Shown: one piece after another, positions 22,969 to 36,416 of the stretch | Numbering within the stretch: the stretch's first letter is position 1 | Layout: every line of letters starts with the position of its first letter | Source: Daucus carota subsp. sativus | Taxonomy: Eukaryota > Streptophyta > Magnoliopsida > Apiales > Apiaceae | Assembly (NCBI RefSeq): GCF_001625215.2 | Contig: NC_030387.2 | Span: 33,193,606 to 33,257,605, forward strand | Direction: 5' to 3' | DNA length: 64,000 nucleotides | Position numbers and translations under genes: made by a program | Notes under the pieces: generated by a model | The model's input: the letters and a program-made list of their open reading frames with translations, nothing else | The model's database searches: none | Told to the model about the DNA's origin: nothing

Positions 22969-25900
22969 ATGAAAGGGGAAGGGAAGATGGTGTTCAAGTC
23001 TAAGCTCAAGTGGGTTGGCTTAGTTGGCCTTGTTCTTTCTGCTTTCTCTCTTTGTACTCATTTTCTTCTGGCTAGATACACTGATGATCAGGCGATTTCA
23101 CAGTACCAATCTGCTATTACTATCTTTTCTTGGAGGCCTATTTTTGAGAATGCAGATCTGTCCAGCTTGGTATGTACTTATTTCAGTTAAAGATCCAATC
23201 TTTCTAATCTTTCATATTATTCTTCATTGGTTTCAATCTCATTATTGTTTGTCACTCAGCACTGTAAATCTGGTGACTTTTGTTTCGGGATTTGAATTTT
23301 TAATTATTTAAATGCCTTTTATGTGTGGTGAGAATACATTTTTTTTAGTGATTTTGTATTGATCAATGAGAGTGAGGTTCAGACAATTTTAAGTACAGTT
23401 AAGTTTAGAATTTGTTGTTTATTTGTTTTAGGGATATTCTTCCTTCCCCAATCCCACATTATAACTAGGCACTTAACAATGTAATAAAACAAGTCAGAAA
23501 ATTACTGAACTTATTTTGTTTGACATTAAAATGATATGGTATATAATTGGGAAGCTGTTTTTGTATGGAGGTAAGGATATGATTGGAATCTTTAGCTATA
23601 GGTGTTGTTTTGTTATTCTTAGAAGCCATTACTAAATTTTGCTCAATGTCCTAATCGCAAGAAGATGTCTCAAACTCCTAAGTTTCTTTGAAGGCCAAAA
23701 GATATTCCTAAATTATAATTTTTTGGTTATCAGAAACCGCTGTATAGAAGACTTTGGGGTCCAGTTAGGCGACTGGAATCTTTACATCCACATGCTAACC
23801 CAAGAGGAAATTATGCAGGTATCTTGTTACTTTTGAGTTATGTGTATGGCATTTTTGTAATACACCACCTCACAGGAAATTCTCTGTGTTTAAGTTTTAA
23901 CTACCGGTCTACTCTTATTTGTCGAACAAAAACTGTTGGTTATTCTCCATCAGGAAATATATACTTTTATGTGGTCTCTCTTTTATTTCACCTGCAAGGG
24001 ACTCAACTTATTGTTAATTATTGATTTTAGCACATTATATAATTTACTTGTAATGTGATCCGTTTATTACCTAATCTGGAACACACTTTTACATATAACT
24101 GGCATACACGAAGGGTTCGCGAATTCTATATATACATACATCAGTGCTAAGAACAACAGTACGTACTTAATGAATACTAACTCTCCTCAAAAAAGTAGTG
24201 GGACACATTTTGGTGGCAGTCAATTGTTGATGGGAACAAAAATGGGGAATGGGAGTGGGGGGAATGAGAAGGAGAATAAATTGGAATCCCATGGGGTATG
24301 TGGGGAATGGATTTCCCGTTCCAACCAAGTAAACCCCTCAACCAATTAGTACATGGTAAGAATGTTTTGATTCCCGTTATCCCGGCAACGGGTTAAAATT
24401 TGAAGTACCATAAACACAACGGACCCTTAGATATGCTTATTATTTATATATACGCTCAAATATTTTTTGATACTGCATGCATGGTGTATGTTAATGTAAG
24501 ATTAAAGACTTGCTTCTATTATCAGTCAAAACATATGCAGTGATTGTTATTAGTTGTGTGGTATGGCTGTGCCGCCATTATTGTATCATCTGTTCTTTGG
24601 CCAAATAATTTTCCAGAAATGTAGTACTGAACTTTTCATAAATCAGGTGTTTCCATTTTTTTTATAATTAGAACTAGTATCTTAATAAGCTTAACATGAA
24701 AGCCTTGAGAGTTTTTGTTAAATTAGTAATTTTACAGTTTAACATTATATATAAAATTCTTATCGCACTTTTTTGTCGTTCCCAGCTATTATAGAACCTA
24801 GATGTTAACTATTACAGTAATATATAGTTTCATAAGTTTTTTTTGAAATTTTCTTTTTTTGAATAAATATTTGAACATTAAATTTTTATGCAGAAGAAAA
24901 ATAAATTAAAATAACTTATGAAACCATACTTTGCAGGAGCCTTAAAATGCCTGCCGTACCCTCTATACCAAATATTAAGAACCAATAGGGACAGAGGGGA
25001 TACTATTATGTAGTTGTCAAAATTTGAGCCTGAGATCTCCATAAAGATATAGAAGGGTGAAACCAGATGTGGTACTATAATGACTTAAAATTGAGAAGGT
25101 TTCCGGCTTTTAGAAAAGAGTCATAGATGTTGTTTCCTTGATTTGGCTATTTTTGTATGGGACTGCATTATGAAATTATAGTATGTCAATAAGAGTCGTG
25201 CACTGATACTGCTATAATAGTATCCCAATAACTACAATGATTAATATATGTAATTAATCACATGGTATGTTAACAGGAAGAAAATATATAGATAACTTGA
25301 GGCAGAGGAAATCTGTCTTTAGTTCTTTAGCTTTTTCTCTATATATGGTAGTATGGTACATGAAAGTTCGTTTTTACATGCATGGTTGATTCATCCTTAC
25401 ATTGTTTGTTGTACAGTTCCAGTTTCACAAACAAATGGGTATATCTTTGTTAGAATTCGAGGCGATTTTCATGAGATTAGAAGCTCAGTAAGTATACTTT
25501 ACTCAAGTTTAGTGTTTTCCATCAGTTTTTGCATATTATGCCTAAAAAGCAAATATCTGTAGATCAGTGATGTTGTAGTCATATCTCGGCTTCTCAACGC
25601 AACTTTAGTCATTCCTGAGATCCAGTCAGCTACTAGTAGCAAGGGTATCAGGTATGTGTTGATAATGCTTATAAGAGGTTATGTGATACACATTTTGATG
25701 ATAAATAACTTACTAAGATCCGTGGTAGGTCTCATTAGCTTTGTTCATATCACTTGCAGTTCGGAGTTTAAAAGTTTTGCCTATCTATATAACGAGGATC
25801 AGTTCATGGCTGCATTAGCAAAAGATGTAAACATTGTTAAAACCCTTCCGAAAAATCTCAAAGGAGCTAGGAGAAAGAAAGAAATTCCTACATTCAATGT

Positions 25901-26136
25901 GCCCCACTCAGCTTCGCCTTATTTTTTTCTCCATCACGTGCTACCAGTATTAAACAGGCACTCTGTGGTCGAACTTGTTGTTTCCGAAGGAGGATGCTTG
26001 CAGGTAATGTGAACTAGTTCCTTCTTATAGTTATAACTTGTTGAAATACTTTAATGATTTATCACATTAGCAGCGTATGCATGCAACAAAAAGGCATCCT
26101 TCTTAGAGGATATTGGTTCTGTTGAGTATTTTGAGG

Positions 26137-26176
<40 letters not shown>

Positions 26177-29100
26177 GGGGGGGGGGGGGGCATCATTTTG
26201 ATTATTATTAACTTTCTCTTTACTGGTTTTGCCTTAGTGTAGGATGTTTAATATTTTATACTTCTACTTTCTTAATATTGAATGAAAGCCTAGATTATTG
26301 TGCTCCAATATCTAGAAGTGAGATCTCCTTGCTAATATTATGTATTTCCAACTTTATGAAGAAAGCATATAAAAAGAATAAGTACCACTCTCTATCTTAT
26401 CTAAGGATGCCTAAAACAGATAAGACAAGGTCACATTTTGAGGCTCCTACAAAGTATAGTTTCATAATTTTTTCTAAAATTTTCTTTTTTTTGAATAAAT
26501 TTTTGTTCAGAGAAAAAAAATATTTAAAAATATCTTATGGAACTATACTTTAAATGAGTTTTGAAAAGCGTGCCCAAAAGTAACGTAAAGAAATGAGGGG
26601 GACATAGGGATTAATTATGTTTGGATGTGATTTTTTTAACACCTTAAAGGCTTAAAATACGTGTAAAAAAATCAAAAGCGGTTAAAATGGGACAGAGGGA
26701 GTACCTTCTTGTAATGTTCAGTTCCCAAACATACCATACTTGTATAAATAGTATTGGTGGATACTAGCATATTTGCCCTTACTGATATAAATTTGAGTTT
26801 TTAGATGATTGCAGAGTTTAAATTCTGTCGAATGCATTTCAATCCATGTAAGCTTGTTAGGATGTTCAATTTGAACCTAATGCTTCCTTTCAAATTCTGG
26901 ACTTCAACATAATTGTTACTATTTCTTGAAATATTCTCATGTCAAGAGCACATTTACAAGTCTTTACCTTTTTCTGGATTAGGATGATGCTATAAACAAT
27001 AGATGAATTCGCTGGACGTTTTCAAGTGTTTTGACATATGGTCAAGTCTTAATTGTTTCTGCAGATATAATATAAACTATAAAAATAATTAACATGCCTT
27101 TTTACTCTATTGAACTAACATAATATTTCAGACTACTTAAGCAGTGACTATTATCTCCAATGTTCCCAGAAATACAAGTGATAGTCATCAGGGATTACAA
27201 TCCTAGAGCTGAGTAAGTTGAAAGCATGGAAATCTGAAAAATGCTTCAATTGCATCTCGCCTGTTAATTATTAAAAGACTTGTGCTTATATGATTTAATC
27301 TTTTTATATCCCAGATAATAATCATTCAAGTCTATCTTCATTGTAATTTTTAATATGTCTGTTCAGTCTTGCTCTATTTAATTATTTCATGGACTTATAT
27401 CTTTGTTTCTTAATTACATAGAGAGTTTCCTTTATGCCTTGAATGATTGTGACCTTGTCTTATCTGTTTTAGGCAATTCTTCCTCCCCATCTAGAAGATT
27501 ATCAGAGGCTTAGATGCAGGGTCGCTTTTCATGCTCTAAGATTCCGACAGGAGGTCCAGGAACTGGCGACTAAGATATTGAACAGGTCATATATTTAAGC
27601 CACCATCTGTCATGCAATTATACTTTCTCTTGATTTTGTTTCCTACTTTCCTTACATGTTTTTACTATTCAGATTAAGGGCTACTCGTCGTCCATTCATT
27701 GCTTATGACTTGGGGATCACCAGAGATGTGTTGGCATATTATGGTTGTGCTGAACTCTTCCAGGTATTTGCTTGATTCTGAATAGATGATTGTAATTTCG
27801 ACATCAAATCACATAAAGCTTATCGAGTTTCCTATTTTGAATCCTTATCCTATGAAGGATGTGCACACTGAACTCATCCAGCACAGACGATCCTGGATGC
27901 TAAAACGTGGCATTGTGAAGGGGAATCTTACTGTGAATTCAGAAGATCAACGTCTTAATGGTTCTTGTCCACTTATGCCCGAAGAGGTAAGTAACTATGC
28001 ATACTTCCCCCCTTTCCTTCTCTCTCTCACACAAGCATGTGCGCACAATTTATCATGATTGACATTAATGAATTTTGACTTGTCGAAGACATGCTAGCCT
28101 TTCTAAACAGTTGCTGAAGCTATATGAATTTCTGCTACTATTTGAATTTACAAATGGGAATCATATGTTGTCTATTTGTTGTTTAAAGGGGAGGGGAAGG
28201 ATGAGTTTACGCACTATTCTTTATTCTTTTAGTAATTAATGCAATCAGGACATCCTTATGACAGGTTGGTATTCTTCTTCGTGCATATGGTTACTCATGG
28301 GACACAGTAATTTATGTTTCTGCGAGAGAAGTTTTTGGTGGTCAAAAGAAATTAATTCCCTTTCATGCCATGTTTGAAAATGTCGTTGACAGAACCTCCC
28401 TGACCTCGGCATGGGAATTGAATAAAATCTATGGCCGCGAGCCTAACCTTGTTGACAAATATCCCAGACCTCCGCCTTCTGCCAAGGAAGAAATAAAATC
28501 TGAAGCGTGGAAAACCTCTGGTCCACGTCCTCGTCCACTTCCTCCACCTCCAGCGCGACCCAAGTCCTACAATATTGAGGGTTGGTGGGGTTGGGTGGCT
28601 GAGAGTGATAATGAGCCTGAGACTACAGTTATGGAGTTACGGACGAATGCCCACAAACTATTATGGGAAGCAATAGACTACACGATATGTGTTGAAGCTG
28701 ATGTTTTTATCCCTGGATTCGACAGAGATGGTAAAGGACACCCTAATTTTGCAAGTTTGGTTATGGGGCACAGGATGTACCAATCTGCTGCATCAAAAAC
28801 GTTCAGGCTGGATAGGTAACTCTTACACGTTTCTAAGTGAGTGTTTGTGTCCGTCCATCCTCTAATTCCCAATATTTTTTAATCCATACTGTATCTTATT
28901 TTTGGGAACGTGGAGGGATAGAGGTTCTTATTATATTGGAGTGTGTATCTTCTATGCTTGAACTGTTTTGGGTGCCATGTCAACTTGCTTGTTTGCTTAT
29001 AACGTACTTAAAAATAGATTTGTCTGTCCCAACACAGGAAAAAAGTTGTCGCGCATATGGAAGAAATTCGAGACCATTTATATGAAGCTAATCATACATG

Positions 29101-29503
29101 GATAACATCAGTACGCAGACACCTGAGGAAAAATATTATTGATGGATTAGCAGAAGAATCCACAAAATCAAAATCATTATCTTTTCTTTCATTCCCTGTT
29201 CCTGAATGTTCTTGCTTGAGGCCTGATATTGAAGCGTTAAATCATTCTTCAAGTGCTTCAACTCCCTCCCAGTTTCCAGCTGGCCTCGGAGCAATGCACC
29301 CTTGCCCTTCTTGGATAAACAACAGTACAATCTCATTACCGAATGACAAAGATACTGATGAGGATCTTGATGATGATGTTACCACTTCTCAGTTATTGTT
29401 TCGTAGCAGTAATGAGAATAACGAAGCTGAAGGCGAGGAAATTAACACCAAAGAAGATACCCAAATGGAGGATCAAGAAGAACTCGAGGGTGGTGATAGC
29501 TGA
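22969..29503 (+). CDS. O-fucosyltransferase family protein (679 aa, ten exons)
   Basis: Exons: 22969-23169, 23734-23818, 25417-25487, 25563-25651, 25760-26003, 27473-27585, 27673-27763, 27858-27986, 28265-28815, 29038-29503. All junctions are GT-AG and in phase (2040 nt). The protein is a type II membrane protein with one helix near residues 15-35 (WVGLVGLVLSAFSLCTHFLL), so it is probably Golgi-resident. Family signatures of the plant GDP-fucose O-fucosyltransferase-like (PF10250) group are clear: HANPRGNY, NGYIFVRI, NATLVIPEIQ, GGCLQ-AILPP, RCRVAFHALRF, GCAELFQDVHTELIQ, GSCPLMPEEVGILLRA, PRPLPPPPARP and SVRRHL near the end. In this family the arginine of HALRF-type segments is thought to contact GDP-fucose. 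The sugar acceptor is unknown. The tail is acidic (DEDLDDD). Intron 1 and introns 2 and 5 are long and contain MITE debris. Confidence 0.9.
26140..26190 (+). repeat. Compound homopolymer T(36)G(15) in intron 5
   Basis: A run of T followed directly by a run of G inside intron 5 of the O-fucosyltransferase gene. The lengths may be inexact because such runs are error-prone in sequencing and assembly. Confidence 0.9.
26380..26703. mobile_element. Stowaway-like MITE remnant in intron 5
   Basis: The right end reads GGGACAGAGGGAGTAC, the usual Stowaway terminus. The left end (GTACCACTCTCTATCTTA) is a decayed match. The interior has the family hairpin (TATAGTTTCATAATTTT near 26456; ATCTTATGGAACTATAC near 26530). 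A related remnant lies at about 24820-25005 in intron 2 (AGTTTCATAAGTT / AACTTATGAAACC; GGGACAGAGGGG). Confidence 0.5.
26408..27475. repeat. 28-nt perfect inverted repeat across intron 5, covering a 3' splice site
   Basis: 26408-26435 (TGCCTAAAACAGATAAGACA...) is the exact reverse complement of 27448-27475 (...TATCTGTTTTAGGCA). The right arm includes the polypyrimidine stretch and the AG acceptor of exon 6 (exon begins 27473). The flanks do not match. The left arm lies in or at the edge of the Stowaway-like remnant. Confidence 0.9.
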
Positions 29504-30524
29504 GGAGAAGCTAACTCAGTCTTCTAGGAAGTGTGTAAATATAATCTGGTTTATAATGAATTAGTTGTTGCCATGGTTAAAGAGATCATTATAGCTTCAG
29601 CTTTAACAGTTGGTGCACCGTTCATACATCAAGCAAATAACTCCTGCCCCTTAAAGCTTGATGAAGCCGGTTCATATTGATCTTGACAAAATCGTAGTTA
29701 GTATTCTCATTCTAGATTCTCCTAATAGTTTCTTAACAAAATTTTGGTAGAATGTAGGATGACATATTGATGGTATGTTTACTTTGGCAACAATTGAACT
29801 ATATCCAGGCTGTATTTAATTATTTATTGATATAGAACATTCTATAGTACGTGCTAGAGGGTTCTGTCGTTCATTGTACACTGATTGTTGGTAATTCCTG
29901 GTGAAATTCCTTGTTGCTTGATCCATAATATGTCCACTGGCCGTTTCGCATCAATGTTTCATAGCTTTTTTCTTATCTTTAACATATAAATTATGTTCTT
30001 CAGTCTACAACATTGCTGCACCATGAATTTGTTCTACTTCGCTGTTCTTAATTTCTAAATGATATTCATTGAGCATAGTAATGTAGATTTCTAGTACTCG
30101 AGATATGTTCATCTGTACCTAGAGCAAGTTTTGTTTGATCTGAACTTATTGAGAAAATGTGTTAACAGTATGATTTTAATTTTCAAGTAGCAGATGTATA
30201 ATCTATGATTTCGACAGTGCTAGAAATATGCAAGCAAAACATAAGGCATGAGAGATAGAAAAACAAATAATAGGGGTGGTAGAAATACAGTTGATTATAT
30301 TATAGGGTTTATAGCCCACATGGCCATATGTAATGTACAAAGTAGCAACTACTTATTTCAGAGCTTGGCCAAGAGCTAGTGAAAAACCACAACATTATGA
30401 TAGCTTACTGTCTGTAGCATCAAGAGAACAAAAGAAACAAAGAGATGGTGTTAGGGGTAAGTTCACTGCTGGGGGTCAAAATTGTGAGCCTAAACCTAAC
30501 TGTCTAGAGCAAGATCAGATGAGA
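29504..30524. other. Convergent 3' flanks
   Basis: Space between the stop of the O-fucosyltransferase gene (+) and the stop of the peptide gene (-). It should hold both 3' UTRs and terminators. No other coding signal was seen. Confidence 0.4.
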
Positions 30525-31223
30525 TCAGTGCTTATGGTTGTGGTTGTTGATGGGAGGTTTGCGTCTTCCTGTACTCTTTCCTCTGCGTCCATAATCCCTG
30601 CGCATCATTTTCATGAACTCCCTTTCATTTGCCTCCTCAGTACTAACATGTCTTTCCTTTTTCTCACTTGAATGTCTTGTCTTTCCCTCTGAGGCTTTAC
30701 CATCCTGTTGATAAGAAACAAACCATATCACCACCTCGATGTTGGTACAATAATACCAGAACGGATGGTCTCAAGCTACTATGGAAACAGGGGGGGAGGC
30801 GTTTTAGTACCTGGTATTTCCATTGGTGCTGGTTTCCTCCGAGAGCACCAGATGAAGAATGGCGATGAACAAGTCCCTGCAGACATATATAGTGACATGC
30901 ATTATACCGAGAATGAATGCAGCAATCACAAATAACAATTTAAGGATAGATGCAGAATGTATACCATTTTAGCAGGTGCTAAATTTTCTTGGCTAGTCAT
31001 CAGAGTGTTCCCCTTCAGTTTCCTTCCTGAAACAACAGATTGAAGATATAATATTCTGATGGCCAGTCCTATGGGTATCGACTAGACGACGACGCAGAAA
31101 GGAATGAGGTGCAGCTAGTAGAAGTTAGTTGTTACCTTGGTGATGAACAGCAAGAGCACATGAGTTGTGCAAAAGCAGGACAAGACTTGTGATCATCAGC
31201 ACTAAAAGCCTTACGGACTCCAT
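30525..31223 (-). CDS. RGF: Small secreted peptide precursor, RGF/GLV (CLEL)-like (109 aa, three exons)
   Basis: Minus-strand exons 31223-31136, 31026-30965 and 30704-30525 join in phase (330 nt). The N-terminus MESVRLLVLMITSLVLLLHN is a signal peptide, with likely cleavage after SCALA. The middle is hydrophilic and variable (KASEGKTRHSSEKKERHV). The C-terminus has a basic run before DYGRRGKSTGRRKPPINN, then HNHKH and stop. RGF/GLV peptides carry an N-terminal Asp-Tyr (Tyr sulfated by TPST) and end in PPxxN; they act through RGI receptor kinases on root meristem growth. Here DY to PP is longer than in the 13-residue archetype RGF1, so processing could differ. The DYG start also recalls CIF peptides, but the CIF ending PPFKLIPN is absent. 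The gene model is strong; the subfamily is less sure. Confidence 0.75.
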
Positions 31224-34200
31224 TTCTATCTTCACTGAGTGAGCTACTTCAGGTGTTAAGTAATGCTATATATTCTCGGGTAGTCAACTTAATTGTTCAA
31301 CGCTCAAAAAGAGAAAAAACACGGACTCTCAAGTGTGTTTTATAGAGTTTTGAACCCCAAGTGATCAGGGTTACTACTAACTTTAGATTATACTGATGGT
31401 ATCACGAGACCAGCTGACCCAGAGGGTGATTGTCTAGGCTTAAAACCTCTCGTTGAAAAATATGTGTTGTGTAATAAGTCTGAAGTCAACTTAAAGTCTA
31501 AAATAAGCTAGAAACTGATTTAAAACCAAAAGTTGGTTTGAAGTATTTTTTTCAGTGACTAAATTTTTTGAACTATTTTCTTGATAAAAATTACTCGTAA
31601 GTCATAAGTTACTCATAAATCACTTTTTTTTATTATTATATTTTTAATAACTCATAAGTCATTAATAAGTCAAAATTACCCAAACAAACATTTTAAGCTC
31701 TCAGCTTATCAGATAAGTCACCTTAAGTCATAAATCACGTTAAGTTATAAGCCAAAAGCTCAACCAAACGGCCTCCTAGTAAATACAGTAGGGTGAGCTG
31801 CTGGGTACATGCAATTAATTAGATAGAACCCATTCTGTCATTAGTGATTTAGAACAAAATCTGTGGTGAAAATTTCTTAACTTAGGCCATTCCATGGCTA
31901 AAATAATAGAAAATATTGATTAAGTAAAATTTGTTAAAACCGTAATACATTATGTTTCGATGATAAAAGACTTGAATAAAATCTACGGAGGTTCAACAAA
32001 TATAGCCAATAAAGGAGGTAGGCTACATATTTTATTTATAATATATATTCATTACTTATAATGAGGAGTTTTATACGGTTGGAGATGCTAAACTCTAATC
32101 GCTTATTTAATCGTCATTGTTTCCTCATATATTATCTAATAAATATTTGATTCAGAAGTGTGCACATACAATGTGGTATAGCCGACCACAAAAATCCGTA
32201 GAGGGTTAAGGTGGAGTCTGAGTTTGGGCGGTGGGGATAGCAGCAGGTAGCAGGAGGAGATGCATAGTTCCCAAAGAATTAAGCATGAAAATGAGAGCTT
32301 GAGGAAACATGCCCAAGTGATAACTGCATTGGTTAGCTCAAATTTCTCTTCTTTCTATGGGCTAATACCATATTTATATCATAATCACTTAGTATTAAAC
32401 TACAGCTTGTGCAACTGGAGTCACAAACAGTTCTGAGAATGGGTTTATTGTATAAGGGCAGGTGCAGGGGGCTACTAATACCAATGTGGATCGTACAAAA
32501 TCCCATTCTTGATTCAACCAATTCTCTGAAACCCCCATGCACCTTCTGCAATTTTCATCCAATAAATTACTCCAGTGATACTAAAGCTCCAGTGATTTTT
32601 TGCGACTTTCAAAATGTAGCACACCTGTCGCCTCGTGCATAAAGATTAGCGACTTTGGTCATCGTTTCTAAGCAGCATCCTGGCCTTTTCACAATCTAAC
32701 ACGTTAAGAACATCTCCGATAATCTCCTAGTTAGCTTTTAAATACAATATAAAATACTATATGACTCGTTTTTGAATCTGTATTCCTGATTTATCCAATT
32801 TCTTCATCTAATTTGAGACGGGGTTGAGTACTATACCTGGAGCATAACTAAGCTTCTATTAAATAAACTCTCAATTTAAGCCGAGCCAATTCTGAGAACT
32901 AAACGACAACCGCAAGTATAATCAATAATGTTGGCCCAGGTTTCATGAGTCTGTCAAGCTTGAAACTAGCTATGCAAGCTAGTTTCAATATTCCAAAATT
33001 TACATACTAAATTATTGTTAAGACTCGTATCATAAGCCAGGTAAGATTGCATAAAAAAAAGTATAAAAAGGAAGTGAATATTTCAATAATTCACATTTCT
33101 ATGAAACAAATATAAAATAAACTAAAGTATACAAACACAAGCCTTTTCAACATAGACAGCTGAGCAACTTGGTCAAATAACACCTCTGGTTATACATCTG
33201 TAATGTACAGATGTTAAAGCATAATAATGTAATGTAAAAGCTACTGTACTAGACAAGCAAAACCAAATAAAATGTAAACACTTGATCTTCAGAGAGTGAA
33301 TATATAGTAGGAACTATGTTTTCCAGGCCAAAACCGCTAGGTACTAAGCAAGCTCTCTACCGCTGTTTGGCTAGCCAGAGGTTTCTGCAATACACTTGGG
33401 CCATGTTTGTTTGGCTAGGTACTAAACAAACATGGCCGTGGGGAATGTTTGATTATCCTCTAAAAACACACAACTTTAAAATGTTCTAATAGCTCCTTTC
33501 AAAAAAGTTGTTTTGATAGTTTTAAATTTACTTATTAGTAACTCTCTATTTTGATTATATGTACACGAAATCTATCATTTATAAGTTCATCGAATATACC
33601 AACAGAACAATAATTAAAACAACATATCTGATGTTGGGGGTAATTCTAGTATTAGATAATAATACTAAAAACCTAAGATAAGCCTTGGAAAAACGAACTA
33701 TTTATGTTTTCTGGACTTAAAAGTGGGTGTGGCTTAAACAAGCCAGTCCTTGACAAGGCGAGCTCAGAGAGGTCACAGAAATCACCGATGTATGAATATT
33801 CCACTTCAAAACAAGAATGGATACACATAAATACAGTACTTATTTTTATCCTGTTGTGTGTCTGGACTCATCTGTTGCAGCAGTAGCACTGATTTGCAGA
33901 GAAATCGCCCAAAAACAACCACAATAATGACATAACAATGTTGCTACACATCAAGTATAAGACCCTGTCCAGAGAGTTGAGAAATAAACCAGTAGTGACC
34001 GCTAGCATTGAACAAAACTAAGATCAATTGTGTGATCACATTCCACCTAGTTCCTTAACTAACGAACCTGGAGACACCTATTCTGGCTACAAGTGTTGGG
34101 CCATACTCCTAGACTACCTAAACCCCTTTGTCTAGGTTTTACATGTTTATAACTGTTGACCAATTCTGTCCCTCTATAATTCAGAGGGGGCTAAACAAAC

Positions 34201-35114
34201 AAAAAACGCCTCCTCCATATCCTCAACTCTGTCCATGAACATATGCAATCTTTCTGCTTATTCCTTTACAAAGTAAATAAGGTATGAACTGACCTTCCCT
34301 TACTGGCCCTTGCCCTGGGATCAATTAGTTAGTTAGTTGGCAAAACTTACATAGCATCATGGCATGCTTATCTAACTCTAAATTGACAGTGAATGTCCCC
34401 ATCCCACCCTATTCCTATCAACGATCTCCACTGAACATGTATCCAACTATTTACCTTTGATCTACTAATTACATGTCAACAGGGTAGCATTCAACTAGAA
34501 TTTTAACCAAACGTATAACTACACGCAATAATATAATAACAACCAACAAATTTTACTGGAAACTTTTCTTAAAACAAAGTACTAAGGTAAGTATATATGT
34601 ATCAATATATCATACCAGGGATCACCTTCACTCATATCTACGGCTCAACATTAAACATAAATAAAGCCACTAGTAATTAATAAATAATTTTATGTATAAA
34701 ATGAACTCATATTTCAAGCAATTCATGTAATGTACATAAGCTGGACAAAATTTCTTACACTTATGCCCCAAAGACATCATCCATTTGTCGGTTTTCTTCC
34801 CGTTTTTTTTTTTTGCAATAACACCATTTAAAAGTTTCCTACAAGATAATCCATCAAACCCTTGGTAGCAGATGACATTATCTCAAAAAGAGTGTTTGCT
34901 GACGCGACTTGCTCCCTCTTATCAAAAACTGCCATGTTTCTCAGAGTACTTTCATTTATCCTAAGACATCAACCAGATATATGAAACCAGCCAGCAACTT
35001 TTACCACTTATATTGTTGTTTCTGTTAACTAGTCCTTATAGAGCCCAAAAGGGTACTAAGAATATCATAGTCCAATTCTGAATTACCTTTAGGAAATTCT
35101 GTGCAGCACCCCAT
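31224..35114. other. Intergenic, AT-rich, with MITE-like debris
   Basis: No gene recognised. 31224-31330 is the promoter side of the peptide gene. About 31440-31790 has imperfect repeats of the kind CATAAGTCA / TAAGTCATAA ending CAACCAAACGGCC, resembling a decayed MITE. 33350-33430 repeats CTAGGTACTAA and has inverted ATGTTTGTTTGGCTA / AACAAACATGGC. 34740-35114 is probably the 3' UTR of the F-box gene. The short frames here lack codon bias or homology I can recognise. Confidence 0.4.
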
Positions 35115-36416
35115 TCAATATATTAATGCATCAAATCTTGGCTCGTAAAAACACACCTGACTGTTGTATGACTGAAGAGCACAACCAGCAATCCAAGACC
35201 AAACCTTTTTATCCACATCATAAAGAAGGCCTTTCCCTTGGTTCCAAGATGTAAAGCAAATCAGATTATCCTGTCCAAAGCATTCAAATCTCTCAGCTGA
35301 TAACCTCAAAAGAGCTCTAAAGTACCTTGGCGGCATCCTACTTACCTCAACCCAAACAACTTTTGCATGATCCAGTTCCCAAATTCTCATACTTTGAAGA
35401 GTACTATAAAGACCTATCCTTCCAACCAAAAATAGACGTTTTTGAGTGCCAGCAACCAGGTATCCATCCAATAAAGATCGTGGGAATTTAGCTGGAATAT
35501 GTTCCCAATATCCTGAATCAAGTCGGTACATCATCAACCCCAGGGGCGAAAGAGTTTCAAGATACAATCTTGAATCACAAAATGCCATCTTTGAGGAGCA
35601 CAAGTTAACAGCAGGCATGATTTGGTGAAGGGACCAATTATCAAGCTTTGAATCATATACTTCTGTGGGCAAAGACTTATCCCCATAGATATCACTTGTC
35701 GCAATAATTTTAAAAGCCCGGTCTTTTCGATCAACCACCATAATCAGTTGTCTTTGTTGATTGTTATGCATACTGGGCAATGTCCTCCAACTTTGCGTTA
35801 AAGGGTTGCACACTAAGATCTTGAATATCAAACCATCCAGTCCCGAAAAACAAACAAGGCCTGCTGAAGAACCTACCAACCAAAAAGCCCACTGTGGTAG
35901 AAAGTTAAATGGGATCCTGTACCATTGTTTCAATGGCAAGCTGAAAACTGAACACTGAGGGGTCTGCGGATTTTTCCAAAATGTTAGAAGACAAGGCCCA
36001 TGAGAAGGCAATTGAGAATGAAATTTAAGAAAACCACTATCTTGCAAAATTGAATTCCATCGTTTACAAACAGACCGCAGACGAAATATCATAAATGGGG
36101 GAACCCTGGCCAAAATTTCATTCAACAAATCCTCCGGCAACATAGCCCAAATATTATCTTCCATTTGGACATCAGGCATGATAGCTTTGGAAAATGTAGA
36201 AACCGTCTCCTCATCCAACCCCCTTGGTTTAGTTTTAATCACCTTCTGCCTGGAAGGACTAGTATTCCTCGACCCTATTCGGCTCAAAGGGCTCGTGTTC
36301 CTTGATCCACCTCCCCCAAAATGAGTCACTGGCCTATGAAAACCATCATCCTCTCGAAAAGAGCCAGTCCTCACCAATCTAGCCCCAGTATTAGAAGCCT
36401 CCTCAAATCCTACCAT
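35115..36416 (-). CDS. F-box / kelch-like protein (433 aa, intronless)
   Basis: The start is the ATG at 36416 ([20 protein letters not shown]); the frame is open upstream only through a TTG. Residues 1-85 are Ser/Arg-rich and likely disordered ([19 protein letters not shown]). The F-box is at about 92-135 ([20 protein letters not shown], then [12 protein letters not shown]) and would bind ASK/Skp1 in an SCF ubiquitin ligase. The rest is a galactose-oxidase/kelch-type beta-propeller region with repeated aromatic-W blocks ([35 protein letters not shown]), expected to bind the substrate. Overall layout and N-terminal motif recall the Arabidopsis At5g15710 group, from memory. The substrate is unknown. 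The ATG lies 24 nt after an acceptor-like ACTAG, so a leader intron is possible. Confidence 0.88.
   Translation of the reverse strand: MVGFEEASNTGARLVRTGSFREDDGFHRPVTHFGGGGSRNTSPLSRIGSRNTSPSRQKVIKTKPRGLDEETVSTFSKAIMPDVQMEDNIWAMLPEDLLNEILARVPPFMIFRLRSVCKRWNSILQDSGFLKFHSQLPSHGPCLLTFWKNPQTPQCSVFSLPLKQWYRIPFNFLPQWAFWLVGSSAGLVCFSGLDGLIFKILVCNPLTQSWRTLPSMHNNQQRQLIMVVDRKDRAFKIIATSDIYGDKSLPTEVYDSKLDNWSLHQIMPAVNLCSSKMAFCDSRLYLETLSPLGLMMYRLDSGYWEHIPAKFPRSLLDGYLVAGTQKRLFLVGRIGLYSTLQSMRIWELDHAKVVWVEVSRMPPRYFRALLRLSAERFECFGQDNLICFTSWNQGKGLLYDVDKKVWSWIAGCALQSYNSQVCFYEPRFDALIY

Noticed and set aside
32409..32642. 77-aa frame MQLESQTVLRMGLL...
   Set aside because: No domain, no splice partners, no codon signal; possibly decayed transposon sequence.
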